A DNA stretch of 64,000 nt, from NCBI RefSeq assembly GCF_902784195.1, contig NZ_CACZTX010000009.1:124001-188000 (forward strand). Reading direction: 5' to 3'. Positions 56,027 to 64,000 of this stretch are shown here, in pieces. Under the pieces are notes generated by a model that was not told the DNA's origin, made no database searches, and was given only the letters and a program-made list of their open reading frames with translations. Position 1 is the first letter of the stretch. Every line of letters starts with the position of its first letter. A program made the position numbers and the translations under genes. The stretch comes from an uncultured Methanobrevibacter sp. GTDB taxonomy: Archaea > Methanobacteriota > Methanobacteria > Methanobacteriales > Methanobacteriaceae.

Positions 56027-57580
56027 CTATTCCTCATCCTCGTATACTTCATGAATATAAAGAGTGCTTCCATCTTTAAGCTTGTTCAAGCCTTCAATGT
56101 TTCCAACAACTTCACCGACAACGTTTGTAGCTGAGAAAGGCTCACCGGTAGGTCCGAAATCAGTGGTGTCAATGGTTCTTATACCGACAAGTCCCACATT
56201 CTTCTTGGACATGTTTGTTACACCTATCTCTCCAGCTTTCATAAGGTCAGTTGGATTGTTTTCAGGAATAAGTCCCTTGGATTCATCGTTATCACCATTG
56301 AACATGAACATGTTCATGTCAGGCACTGCAAAGTAAACCTTCAATGTTCCAACTGGCTTTTCTGCAAGACCAGTGATTTTCTCAAGATACCATCTGGTTC
56401 TTGGAGCCTTATCGGTTAACTTGACTTTCAAGAGCTCATCGCTTGCAAGACCAAAGGTAATCACTTCACCAGCTTCTATGATGCCAACAGTGCTTTCAGG
56501 CTCTTGGGTCACGACAATTGCATCATCATCCTCATTGCCAGTTCTTACATGAGTGATGCCTAAAGATGCGAGTTTTTCTTCCGCCTCTTTTTGAGTCATC
56601 ATCATAAGCATGATTCTGTCAGGGTTGCTTCTTACAGTGATGAAATCCCCTTCTTTAGCTATGTCAAACAATTCCATACCTTGCTTGACGGTAGCTAAAT
56701 TGGTGTGGGTTTCAGCTCTTACTCTGTCTTCTCTATAAATATAAACTCTACCTTTACCGAATCCATCATTTCTCAAGGTAACTGTTCCTCTTTTACGTTC
56801 AGTGATCTCTTCCTTCTCCTTAGTTAAACCAGTCAATTCATAGAACCCTACAAATGAGTTGGATTCGAAGCTGACTTCTATCTTGTCATTCCTAATGAGT
56901 GAAAACAAGTGTTCAACAGATTTAGGGGAATTGAAGTTAGGTTCAAAAAGAACATAGGTGAACAATTGATTTCCTTCCTCCAAGACTTCATCCAAGTTTG
57001 AACCGCCAGTGCTCTCTCTAACTGTACTGCGCTCAATTACAGGTTCAATAGCTAGGATTTCATCATCATCAGTAAGGGAGAACAAAGTTTTTCTTCCACC
57101 TATAACCCTTGCAAAGACTCCACGGTCACTGTATTTTGGAACACCGTAAACGTTCTTGTGGTCATCCTTGACAAAGATTATATGAGTGGCATCATTTGAA
57201 AATCCAGATAAGCTAATCAGGACCTCATTGTCGAAATATGCAAATTCGTCATGTGAAGGTTCAAAATTAGAGCTTACAGGACCTATAGCCACTTCATTAG
57301 ATGTTTCCCAACGAACATTATTAGAGATAAACTGAGAATAGTTTTCCTTGAAGAAATCAGTTAAAGGTTGTGATTTTTCAGAAACTTCCAATTCAATGAG
57401 AATACTTCCCTTAGGTGTTTTGATCTTATATTTAAGGATATTGCTTTGTATTTCGCTTTCTCCCTTGATAAGACAAACGATACTTCCTTTCTTGTAAGGA
57501 GCATTTGAGATTTCAATTGCATCCTTGATGGTAGAACCTTCAGGAATATCCACATCTTCTCCATTAATTTTAATTAGCAT
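56027..57580 (-). CDS. mmp3: Methanogenesis marker protein 3
   Basis: The 517-residue protein is the first gene of the marker operon. It begins with a ubiquitin-like beta-grasp segment ([21 protein letters not shown]), and the body contains repeated cyclophilin-like beta domains, for example [34 protein letters not shown]. Members have been placed in the MCR activation complex. The final residues overlap the GAGGA ribosome site of mmp6. An AGGCAAGCCT-type region and GAAAAAAGAGGC precede the ATG. Confidence 0.93.
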   Translation of the reverse strand: MLIKINGEDVDIPEGSTIKDAIEISNAPYKKGSIVCLIKGESEIQSNILKYKIKTPKGSILIELEVSEKSQPLTDFFKENYSQFISNNVRWETSNEVAIGPVSSNFEPSHDEFAYFDNEVLISLSGFSNDATHIIFVKDDHKNVYGVPKYSDRGVFARVIGGRKTLFSLTDDDEILAIEPVIERSTVRESTGGSNLDEVLEEGNQLFTYVLFEPNFNSPKSVEHLFSLIRNDKIEVSFESNSFVGFYELTGLTKEKEEITERKRGTVTLRNDGFGKGRVYIYREDRVRAETHTNLATVKQGMELFDIAKEGDFITVRSNPDRIMLMMMTQKEAEEKLASLGITHVRTGNEDDDAIVVTQEPESTVGIIEAGEVITFGLASDELLKVKLTDKAPRTRWYLEKITGLAEKPVGTLKVYFAVPDMNMFMFNGDNDESKGLIPENNPTDLMKAGEIGVTNMSKKNVGLVGIRTIDTTDFGPTGEPFSATNVVGEVVGNIEGLNKLKDGSTLYIHEVYEDEE

Positions 57581-57862
57581 AGGCTTGCCTCTTTTTTCAA
57601 TAAATAATAATTATTATCTAATGTTAAAATTTTAACAATATTATAAAATAAGATAAATTCAATAAGTAAAAAATTAAAAAAAATATCCCTATTTTATAAA
57701 TTAAATATATGTATATTTTTAATAATATAAAACAGTTTTTAAATAAATTTAGAATAATAAAAATAGTACAATAAATATTAAAAATCCTATTTAAAAAATG
57801 GAATAAAAAAAGAGAAAAATAATAAAAAATTTTTAAAAAAAATAGAAAAAAGTAAATTCTAT

Positions 57863-58546
57863 CTATTCATAGAATTTACCTAAGAAATCTTTCATTCTTT
57901 GGTTGTCTGATGAGAATACCTCTTCAGGTGATCCCTGCTCTACAATGACTCCACCATCCATGAAAATGATGGTATCAGACACATTACGAGCGAAGTTCAT
58001 CTCGTGGGTAACAATTACCATTGTCATATGCTCTGCAGCCAAATCCTTGATTACCTGCAAAATCTCACCAGTAAGCTCAGGGTCAAGTGCAGAAGTAGGT
58101 TCATCAAAGAACAGAATGTCCGGATTCATACAAAGTGCCCTTGCAATGGATACCCTTTGCTGCTGTCCACCAGAGAGCTCAGAAGGATATGCATCTTCCT
58201 TATCTTCAAGACCCATCTTTTTAAGCAAGTCTCTTGCATGAGCGTAAACTTCTTCTTTATCTCTTTTTTGAACCCTTATAGGTGCATTTGCAATATTCTT
58301 CATTACAGAATGATGTGGGAACAGATTGAAATTCTGGAACACCAAACCGAAGGTTCCATCAAAATTGATCTCTCCGCTGTCTTCAGTTTCCAAATCTGTA
58401 ATGCATCTGAGCAATGTAGACTTACCAGATCCAGATGGCCCAATAATGGATAACACTTCTCCCTTTTCAACATTAAAAGAGATATCCTTTAATACTACAT
58501 TGTCACCAAAACTTTTCTTTAGATTTTTAACTTCCAATAAACTCAT
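57863..58546 (-). CDS. Polar amino-acid ABC transporter, ATP-binding subunit
   Basis: The 227-residue ATPase has Walker [10 protein letters not shown], signature LSGGQQQR and Walker [15 protein letters not shown], and it belongs to the GlnQ/HisP group that powers uptake of polar amino acids. It follows the permease gene by 11 bp with an AGGGAGAGATATC site, and is the last gene of the binding protein-permease-ATPase set. The substrate, probably glutamine or a related amino acid, is inferred from family only. Confidence 0.93.
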   Translation of the reverse strand: MSLLEVKNLKKSFGDNVVLKDISFNVEKGEVLSIIGPSGSGKSTLLRCITDLETEDSGEINFDGTFGLVFQNFNLFPHHSVMKNIANAPIRVQKRDKEEVYAHARDLLKKMGLEDKEDAYPSELSGGQQQRVSIARALCMNPDILFFDEPTSALDPELTGEILQVIKDLAAEHMTMVIVTHEMNFARNVSDTIIFMDGGVIVEQGSPEEVFSSDNQRMKDFLGKFYE

Positions 58547-58557
58547 GATATCTCTCC

Positions 58558-59211
58558 CTATGTATCATAATAATCCAATCTCTTTTCAAAGCGTTCCATT
58601 ATAAATGCCACTAATGCATTGAATACATAATAGAAAACACCTGCAATCAGCAATGCTGAGATGGATGCTTCAGCAGCTGCAATCTGTTTTGCAACTGTGA
58701 ACATTTCTGGAATTGCAAGAACGAATGAAAGAGAAGTGTCTTTTACCAATGTAATGACCTCATTTGTAATTGAAGGAAGCACAATCTTGATTACTTGTGG
58801 CAGGATAATGATAAAGAATGTCTCTAATCTATTATAACCCAATACTTGTGCAGCTTCATACTGACCATTTGGAATGGATTCGATTCCTCCACGGAAGATT
58901 TCTGCAAAGTATGCTGCATAGTTAATGGTAAATGCAATGATAACTGCAATCATCCTGAAATCTCTTGAGAGACTCATTCCGAAAATATAGTATGGTCCAA
59001 AGAACACCACAATCAATTGCAGCATCAATGGAGTACCTCTCATAATTGAAATATATGCTTTCATAAACCATTGCAATGGCTTAAAGCTACTCATTCTTCC
59101 TGCAGCTACAGCTAAACCAAGAGGAATTGAAAATAACAATGTAAGCAAGAATATTTCTATGGAGGTTCCCATACCCCATAATAATTCTTCTAAAATTTTA
59201 CTCAATAACAT
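58558..59211 (-). CDS. Polar amino-acid ABC transporter, permease
   Basis: The 217-residue membrane protein has about five helices and the HisM/GlnP permease features RGTPLMLQL and [22 protein letters not shown] (the EAA loop that contacts the ATPase). It would form a homodimeric channel. It lies between the binding-protein gene and the ATPase gene, 11 bp from the latter. GGAGAATTTAA precedes the ATG. Confidence 0.94.
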   Translation of the reverse strand: MLLSKILEELLWGMGTSIEIFLLTLLFSIPLGLAVAAGRMSSFKPLQWFMKAYISIMRGTPLMLQLIVVFFGPYYIFGMSLSRDFRMIAVIIAFTINYAAYFAEIFRGGIESIPNGQYEAAQVLGYNRLETFFIIILPQVIKIVLPSITNEVITLVKDTSLSFVLAIPEMFTVAKQIAAAEASISALLIAGVFYYVFNALVAFIMERFEKRLDYYDT

Positions 59212-59444
59212 TTAAATTCTCCAAACATAAAAAAATAAATTTAAAATTAATCGTTTAACAAATAATCATTAATTAATTAAGTCATATTGCTTAAATCAAA
59301 TTAATTATTTTTAATTAAATAAATTTAAATAAATTATTCAAAACATCATTGTAAATCAAATAATTTATTTAAATTTAAAAAATAGGAAAAATAATAAAAA
59401 AAGTTTATACATAACGAATTATGCATAAACTAAGAATATATCAC

Positions 59445-60272
59445 TTATTTTTGAATAAGAGAACCTGGAACACCAAATTCATCGTATTTTTGTGCGATTT
59501 TTGCAACGGTTCCGTCTTCAAACATTTCGTCTAAAGTAGCTTGGATTTGGTCTCTTAATTCTTCATTACCTTTTTTGAAACCTACACCATATTGTTCAGA
59601 AGAGATTTCTTCATCTAATATTTTGTATTGGTCACTGCCTTTTTGGCTGATTTGGTATTGAGCTACACCAATATCGATTGCAACTGCGTCACAAGCACCG
59701 GATTCTAAGTCCATGAATGCAGTGTTATAATCAGCAATTTGAGTTAAGGAATCAAAGGTGTCTGCTAAAGGTTTTTGATCTCCTTCAAGAGCTGCTAATG
59801 CAGAGGAATCTTTTTGGGTTTCTACGATTTTACCTTTTAAGTCATCTAAATCGTCGATACCGGAATCAGTTTTTACAACAATAACTTGTTTGTTGTCAAT
59901 GTATGGTTCAGACCAGGTGTAATCGTTTTCTCTACCGTTGATGGTAAATCCGTTCCAAATACAGTCGATTGAACCAGAGTCTAATTCACTGTCTTTAGCG
60001 TCCCAGTCTATTGGTTGTTTTACTAAAGTCCAGTTATTTCTGTCACAAACTTCTTGAGCTAAGTCTAAGTCAAATCCAACATATTCCCCACTGTCATCTT
60101 TGTATCCGTATGGAGGGAATTCTGCGTCGAAACCAACAACTAAAGTGCTGTCATCGTTATCAGTAGCTGCTTGATCGCCACCTAAAAAATCAAAGAAACC
60201 TGCGCTGGAAGCACCGATTAATAAGAAGACTAATAATGCAGCCCCTAATATAATTCCTATTTTTTTATTCAT
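59445..60272 (-). CDS. Polar amino-acid ABC transporter, substrate-binding protein
   Basis: The 275-residue protein has an N-terminal hydrophobic segment (KKIGIILGAALLVFLLIGASSAG) without a lipobox cysteine, so it is either cleaved or anchored by that helix outside the membrane. The mature part is a family-3 binding protein: LVVGFDAEFPPYGYKDDSGEYVGFDLDLA and IWNGFTINGRENDYTWSEPYI. It is separated by 233 bp from the permease, as expected for a highly expressed binding protein. GGTGTAAAT precedes the ATG. Confidence 0.94.
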   Translation of the reverse strand: MNKKIGIILGAALLVFLLIGASSAGFFDFLGGDQAATDNDDSTLVVGFDAEFPPYGYKDDSGEYVGFDLDLAQEVCDRNNWTLVKQPIDWDAKDSELDSGSIDCIWNGFTINGRENDYTWSEPYIDNKQVIVVKTDSGIDDLDDLKGKIVETQKDSSALAALEGDQKPLADTFDSLTQIADYNTAFMDLESGACDAVAIDIGVAQYQISQKGSDQYKILDEEISSEQYGVGFKKGNEELRDQIQATLDEMFEDGTVAKIAQKYDEFGVPGSLIQK

Positions 60273-60796
60273 ATTTACACCAAATATTTTTAATTTATAA
60301 TATATTATAAATTAGATAAATAAAAAAATCTAATCTACATAATTATTTAAGAAAATCATATTATATAAAATAGTGTCATTTAATCAAAAAAATATTAAAA
60401 ATAGAGTCAAAAATGCAAGTTATGACTAATAAAAGCAAAAAATAATAAATAATGTTTAAGTTTTATTAAATTAGAAAATGAATAATTTTTAATAAAAATT
60501 ATAAAACAATATGATAAAATTTTTTAATAAAAATAGAAATTATAGTAAAAATCTGTTTCATATAATAAAAACAAAAGAAAATGTTTGGAAAAATGAAAAT
60601 TTTAAAGGGCAATGAATCAAATAAAAAGAAAATAAAGAATAATTACGTTATTATAAGCAAAATAAATAACAATTAATTAAAATAATGAAAAAGTTAAAAA
60701 AATAGGATTAAAAAAAATATTAGAAAAAATTAAAAAAAATAGGATTAAAAAAATATTAGAAAAAATTAAAAAAAATTTGAAATTGAAAAAATTAAT
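60273..60796. repeat. AT-rich spacer with a 37-bp tandem repeat
   Basis: A 37-bp unit beginning AATAGGATTAAAAAAAATAT occurs twice, at 60701-60737 and 60738-60775, just after the mmp2 stop. The first part of the spacer holds the promoter of the binding-protein gene, but no clear TATA or operator stands out. No gene is seen. Confidence 0.6.
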
Positions 60797-61777
60797 TTAT
60801 TCATTCATTTTCAATACAGGATTCTTTTCCTGAGAGAATAAAACTGCTCTTTCATCGCCATGTTCCAAATAAAGAACTTTCTCTTCTATCACATCACCAA
60901 CAACAGCAACTTCAAATGAATATGGAGTTAAAGTATCAATGATCTCTTGGCAGTTTTCCTCTTTGGCAGTCAATACAAAAGCTGCTCCAGGATAAGCCCT
61001 TAACCAATCTTCCCAAGAGACATCAGGATTTCTTGGAATCAAATCAAGGTTAACGCAAGCACCTACACCAGATGCCTCAAGAAGCATCTCTAAAGTGCCT
61101 AATGTTCCCGGATTACTGATATCCTTTCCAGCTGTAGGAAGATGCGCTTCTGCAATTTCCTGCATGACCTTTATTTGATCTTGAACCAACTTGTCATCCT
61201 TTTCATAGGTAGTGTCCCAATTTAAAGCAAATTGGGGATGTTGCCTTCCATCAGTATCAATAGCTATAAGGACCTTATCACCAACACTCGCACCTGCAGA
61301 AGTTATCAATGAATCCTTCTTAGCAATCCCTGCAATAGCCACATCCAATGAATTGAATTCGGAATCAGGGTGAAGGTGTCCACCAACCATAGGGACATTG
61401 AACTTCTTGCATCCATCCACAATTCCTTGAAGAAGATCATCATAAATCTCATCATCGAAAATGGACATTGTATTCACCATAGCTATTGGCTTTCCACCCA
61501 TAGCAGCAATATCATTAACATTTACAAGCACTGAACAATAACCTGCCCAATAAGGATTTACACTCATCAATTGGCCCCAAATCCCATCTGCTGCAAGCAA
61601 TATAACCTTATTGTTTCCAATGTCAATAGCTGAAGCATCATCTCCAAAATCAAGAAGGACTTCGCCGGAGATATTATAAACTTCACCTAAGGTTTTTGTA
61701 ACTTTCTCAATGAAATTCTTACGGCTGACTCCTACAAATTCCTGAAGTGATTTAACAAGTTCTTCAAAATCCATCAT
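60797..61777 (-). CDS. mmp2: Methanogenesis marker protein 2 (PurM/SelD-like)
   Basis: The 326-residue protein is an AIR-synthase-related ATP-dependent enzyme of the marker 2 family. [25 protein letters not shown] is the metal/ATP segment, [21 protein letters not shown] is the core signature, and [22 protein letters not shown] follows. Relatives such as HypE, ThiL and SelD activate carboxylate or selenide groups; the marker 2 reaction is unknown. GGTGTAATG overlaps the first ATG, so the second ATG (61774) may be the start. It follows the DUF2117 gene on the same strand. Confidence 0.92.
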   Translation of the reverse strand: MMDFEELVKSLQEFVGVSRKNFIEKVTKTLGEVYNISGEVLLDFGDDASAIDIGNNKVILLAADGIWGQLMSVNPYWAGYCSVLVNVNDIAAMGGKPIAMVNTMSIFDDEIYDDLLQGIVDGCKKFNVPMVGGHLHPDSEFNSLDVAIAGIAKKDSLITSAGASVGDKVLIAIDTDGRQHPQFALNWDTTYEKDDKLVQDQIKVMQEIAEAHLPTAGKDISNPGTLGTLEMLLEASGVGACVNLDLIPRNPDVSWEDWLRAYPGAAFVLTAKEENCQEIIDTLTPYSFEVAVVGDVIEEKVLYLEHGDERAVLFSQEKNPVLKMNE

Positions 61778-61917
61778 TACACCTTTAATAATAAAAATAA
61801 TTTAAAATAATTGAATTGAAATAATAATTGAATTTAAATAATAATTGAATTAAATGATAATTAAATTAAATAATAAAATAATTTTAAGAAAAATATTTAA
61901 TAAATTAAATCAAAAAG

Positions 61918-63897
61918 TTAATCCTGTTTGTTTTCATCCTCTGACTGTTCAATAGACTCTCCAAATTCCTCTTCAATATATTCAGCCCATCCATCAGCCT
62001 CATCTGCATCTTCATCAACAGACACTTCATCAACAGGCTCTTCTGGAGAAACCTCATTTATATTTTCATCTAAATAAACCTCTTCAACAGGAACATCTTC
62101 ATAAATGACTTCCTCATCATGATCAACATAGATCTCCTCAACTAAAGGCTCATCGGCAGTTTCTTCAAATGGAACTTCATCATAATAAATGGCATCCTCT
62201 TCATCAGGATAGGCCTCATCATCAAGATAAATCTCTTCATCGAAATAGACTTCTTCGTATTCACCAGACCCATGTTCAACTAACAGTTCTTCAAGTTGAG
62301 CATCTGAAAGTTCCTCAAAATCATCATCAGTATATTCCTCTTCAAGTGGAGAATCATAATTTTCATCCAAATAAACTTCTTCCCCTTCCTCAAAGGACTC
62401 ATATTCAAATCCATCAATAAACTCATCCAGATTTTCCACAAGCTCAGGATTCTCATCAACAACCTCATGATAAGAATCAATTACATTATAATCGCAATCC
62501 TTCTCTACGAAACTTGGAACGATATCCTTTACCTTCTCAATCACAAGCCCCTTGAAGACATTGAATATTGCATTTTTAAACTCTTCTACAGAATTGGCTT
62601 CCTCATCAAAAGGCATTTCAAAAGTGTCCTTTGACATGAATATTTCCTCATTGATGTATTGGCCGACAATATCATCAAAACCGGAAGCGACTTCAATGAA
62701 TATTGATTTTTCATTGACAAAACCGTTTTCAACAACCTTATCCAAATCTCCATCAATGATACCAATGATTGGGATATTGAATCTGTACAAAATGTCAGAA
62801 GCGACCAATGAAGTGTCATCACCAATTGTAACAACCAAGTCAAAGTCCTTGAATTTATAAATGTCATAAGCGGCATGATCCACATAAGCCACTTTAAATG
62901 AATACTCATCCTCAGAAATTTCACCGGAATAAAGATTTCTTTCAGTATCCTTTACATAAATATCATTATGAGACAATATCCTCGGATTAACGTCCTCAGA
63001 TTTTCTTAGCAATCCTGTTTTCACAATAATCCTTTCCAAATCAACTGGCCCTAATTTTTCCAGACCATGATATTTTATGGTACCGTTGATAATGTCTACA
63101 ATCATTCCATCACGTGCAATCAGGACAATTGAATCTGCATTGGAATATCCAACAACAATTCCATTAATGAAGATATTCTCATCAGGGCTTACACCATGAA
63201 TCTTACGGTAAGTGTAATGGCTGGTTTCATAATCATCATAGGATTGCAATAAGTTTTCAATGGATTTTTCATCTTCGCTTTCCTGATTGTTTGAGAAATA
63301 GTCTGAAACAACTTCTTCAGGTGTGACTTCAATTAAATCCAAAGCTGCCTTTAAGCCATCAAACAATTCTTCAAAGCTAAATGAAAGAGATTCAAGCATG
63401 TTCTTATCGCCTAAGCCTAAACGTGCCCTTTTGCTCTTTTTGCTTTTAGCCAATTGTTCGTTTAAAACCACATTCCAGCTGATGATTGCACCATCTTCCT
63501 CCCCAGGTCTTTCTATCTGAATAACCGGAATGCTTGATTCATACAATGGCTTATGATTGGTAGCCAAGAAATCCTCATTGGAAATCTGTTTGAAATAATG
63601 AGTAAACACTTTATACCCAAAAACACGTCCAGTTTCAGGGGATTTTCCATAATTCAATAGGAAAATGACATCAGCATGTTCCCTGTTGAACAACTCCAAT
63701 GATTGACTAGGCAATAATTTTAATGATATGTCAATGACATCCTCCAATCCAGCATCAATAACTGCTGTTCTGCCCATTGTTCCTCCTAAACGACAACTGA
63801 CATTACCAAAATTAGATAGGATATCAATAATCTTTTCGGCCCATCCGGAATCAACTATTCCTGGACCATGTACTACAACACCAATTTCCATATTCAC
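61918..63897 (-). CDS. DUF2117-family protein with long acidic tail
   Basis: The 659-residue protein starts GVVVHGPGIVDSGWAEKIIDIL and GGTMGRTAVIDAG, the DUF2117 signature, known in methanogens and without assigned function. The folded part ends near residue 480. The last 180 residues are dominated by Glu, Asp, Tyr, Val and Pro in loosely repeated blocks such as EEVYLDEN, EEIYVDHDEE and DEVPFEE. No basic stretch occurs in the tail, so it is probably disordered. GGTGTGAAT precedes tandem possible starts. It lies upstream of mmp2 and 13 bp from a zinc-ribbon gene. Confidence 0.85.
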   Translation of the reverse strand: MNMEIGVVVHGPGIVDSGWAEKIIDILSNFGNVSCRLGGTMGRTAVIDAGLEDVIDISLKLLPSQSLELFNREHADVIFLLNYGKSPETGRVFGYKVFTHYFKQISNEDFLATNHKPLYESSIPVIQIERPGEEDGAIISWNVVLNEQLAKSKKSKRARLGLGDKNMLESLSFSFEELFDGLKAALDLIEVTPEEVVSDYFSNNQESEDEKSIENLLQSYDDYETSHYTYRKIHGVSPDENIFINGIVVGYSNADSIVLIARDGMIVDIINGTIKYHGLEKLGPVDLERIIVKTGLLRKSEDVNPRILSHNDIYVKDTERNLYSGEISEDEYSFKVAYVDHAAYDIYKFKDFDLVVTIGDDTSLVASDILYRFNIPIIGIIDGDLDKVVENGFVNEKSIFIEVASGFDDIVGQYINEEIFMSKDTFEMPFDEEANSVEEFKNAIFNVFKGLVIEKVKDIVPSFVEKDCDYNVIDSYHEVVDENPELVENLDEFIDGFEYESFEEGEEVYLDENYDSPLEEEYTDDDFEELSDAQLEELLVEHGSGEYEEVYFDEEIYLDDEAYPDEEDAIYYDEVPFEETADEPLVEEIYVDHDEEVIYEDVPVEEVYLDENINEVSPEEPVDEVSVDEDADEADGWAEYIEEEFGESIEQSEDENKQD

Positions 63898-63909
63898 ACC
63901 AAATACAGT

Positions 63910-64000
63910 TTAATAGGTTTTTATTCTTCTTTTAAAAACTTTAGACCCGCATATTTCACAATCATCGAAAGGATAATCTGCATCAAACTCCTTCTTGCAT
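63910..64000 (-). CDS. C-terminal end of a zinc-ribbon protein (partial)
   Basis: The right edge cuts this gene. The last 30 residues include C-K-K-E-F and C-E-I-C-G followed by a basic end, KVFKRRIKTY, then TAA at 63910-63912. The cysteine pairs suggest a zinc ribbon or HypA-like metal site. It ends 12 bp before the DUF2117 start, so the two are probably in one operon. Nothing more can be said. Confidence 0.6.
   Translation of the reverse strand, partial: CKKEFDADYPFDDCEICGSKVFKRRIKTY

Overview
The window is a very AT-rich stretch of an archaeal chromosome, almost certainly a hydrogenotrophic methanogen of the order Methanobacteriales, most like Methanobrevibacter. Support comes from an archaeal histone, aIF5A, diphthine synthase, Trm5-type methyltransferase, archaeal secF-secD order, RibL FAD synthase, pyruvoyl arginine decarboxylase, a probable coenzyme F430 synthase, and methanogenesis marker proteins 2, 3, 5, 6, 15 and 17. 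I see no rRNA, tRNA, CRISPR array or transposase gene.

Layout. 1-11310: a partial ABC transporter ATPase faces hisA, then ribL, argC, a flavodoxin, secF-secD, an FAD/Fe-S oxidoreductase, pyrI (reverse), tldD and an AMMECR1 protein. 11311-17199: Nog1 GTPase, a small heat-shock protein behind a striking repeated operator, the histone, an iron-sulfur flavoprotein, a SIS-domain protein and a broken DUF447 gene. 17338-29921: adenine deaminase, a LOR/SDH-family ornithine cyclodeaminase candidate, agmatinase, aIF5A, divergent pdaD, a fused inositol-phosphatase/NAD kinase, a probable F430 synthase, hemC, a Gfo/Idh/MocA oxidoreductase and a frameshifted HTH-phosphoribosyltransferase gene. The pdaD-aIF5A-speB group links agmatine chemistry with hypusination.

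29995-35399 is the most interesting accessory region: an HxlR redox-type regulator, an FMN-binding oxidase-like protein, a DUF169 protein, a zinc macrodomain plus SirTM sirtuin pair (a reversible protein ADP-ribosylation module) and a MATE exporter. Three promoters here, those of the regulator, the FMN protein and the macrodomain/sirtuin operon, carry the same GTTAC-N6-GTWAC element directly upstream of the TATA box. This suggests one regulon that puts protein ADP-ribosylation under redox or xenobiotic control. 35566-38425 holds unknown genes, including a tandem paralogue pair.

38536-50223: M48 protease with a zinc ribbon, thioesterase, acetyltransferase, glutamate dehydrogenase, a winged-helix regulator with a possible CARF-like N-terminus, a queuosine-precursor-type transporter, a non-coding tract with two MITE-like inverted-repeat elements, dphB, a candidate structured RNA, a Fe-S aldo/keto reductase and trm5b. 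50261-64000, all on the minus strand: a broken cupin gene, mtnA, nifB, the marker operon mmp3-mmp6-mmp5-mmp15-mmp17 (MCR activation), a polar amino-acid ABC transporter, mmp2, a DUF2117 protein with a very acidic tail, and the end of a zinc-ribbon protein.

Two themes recur. First, paired or arrayed short palindromes about 20 bp apart lie upstream of several genes. Second, three genes (DUF447, PyrE-like, cupin) each carry a short internal deletion that is not a multiple of three.
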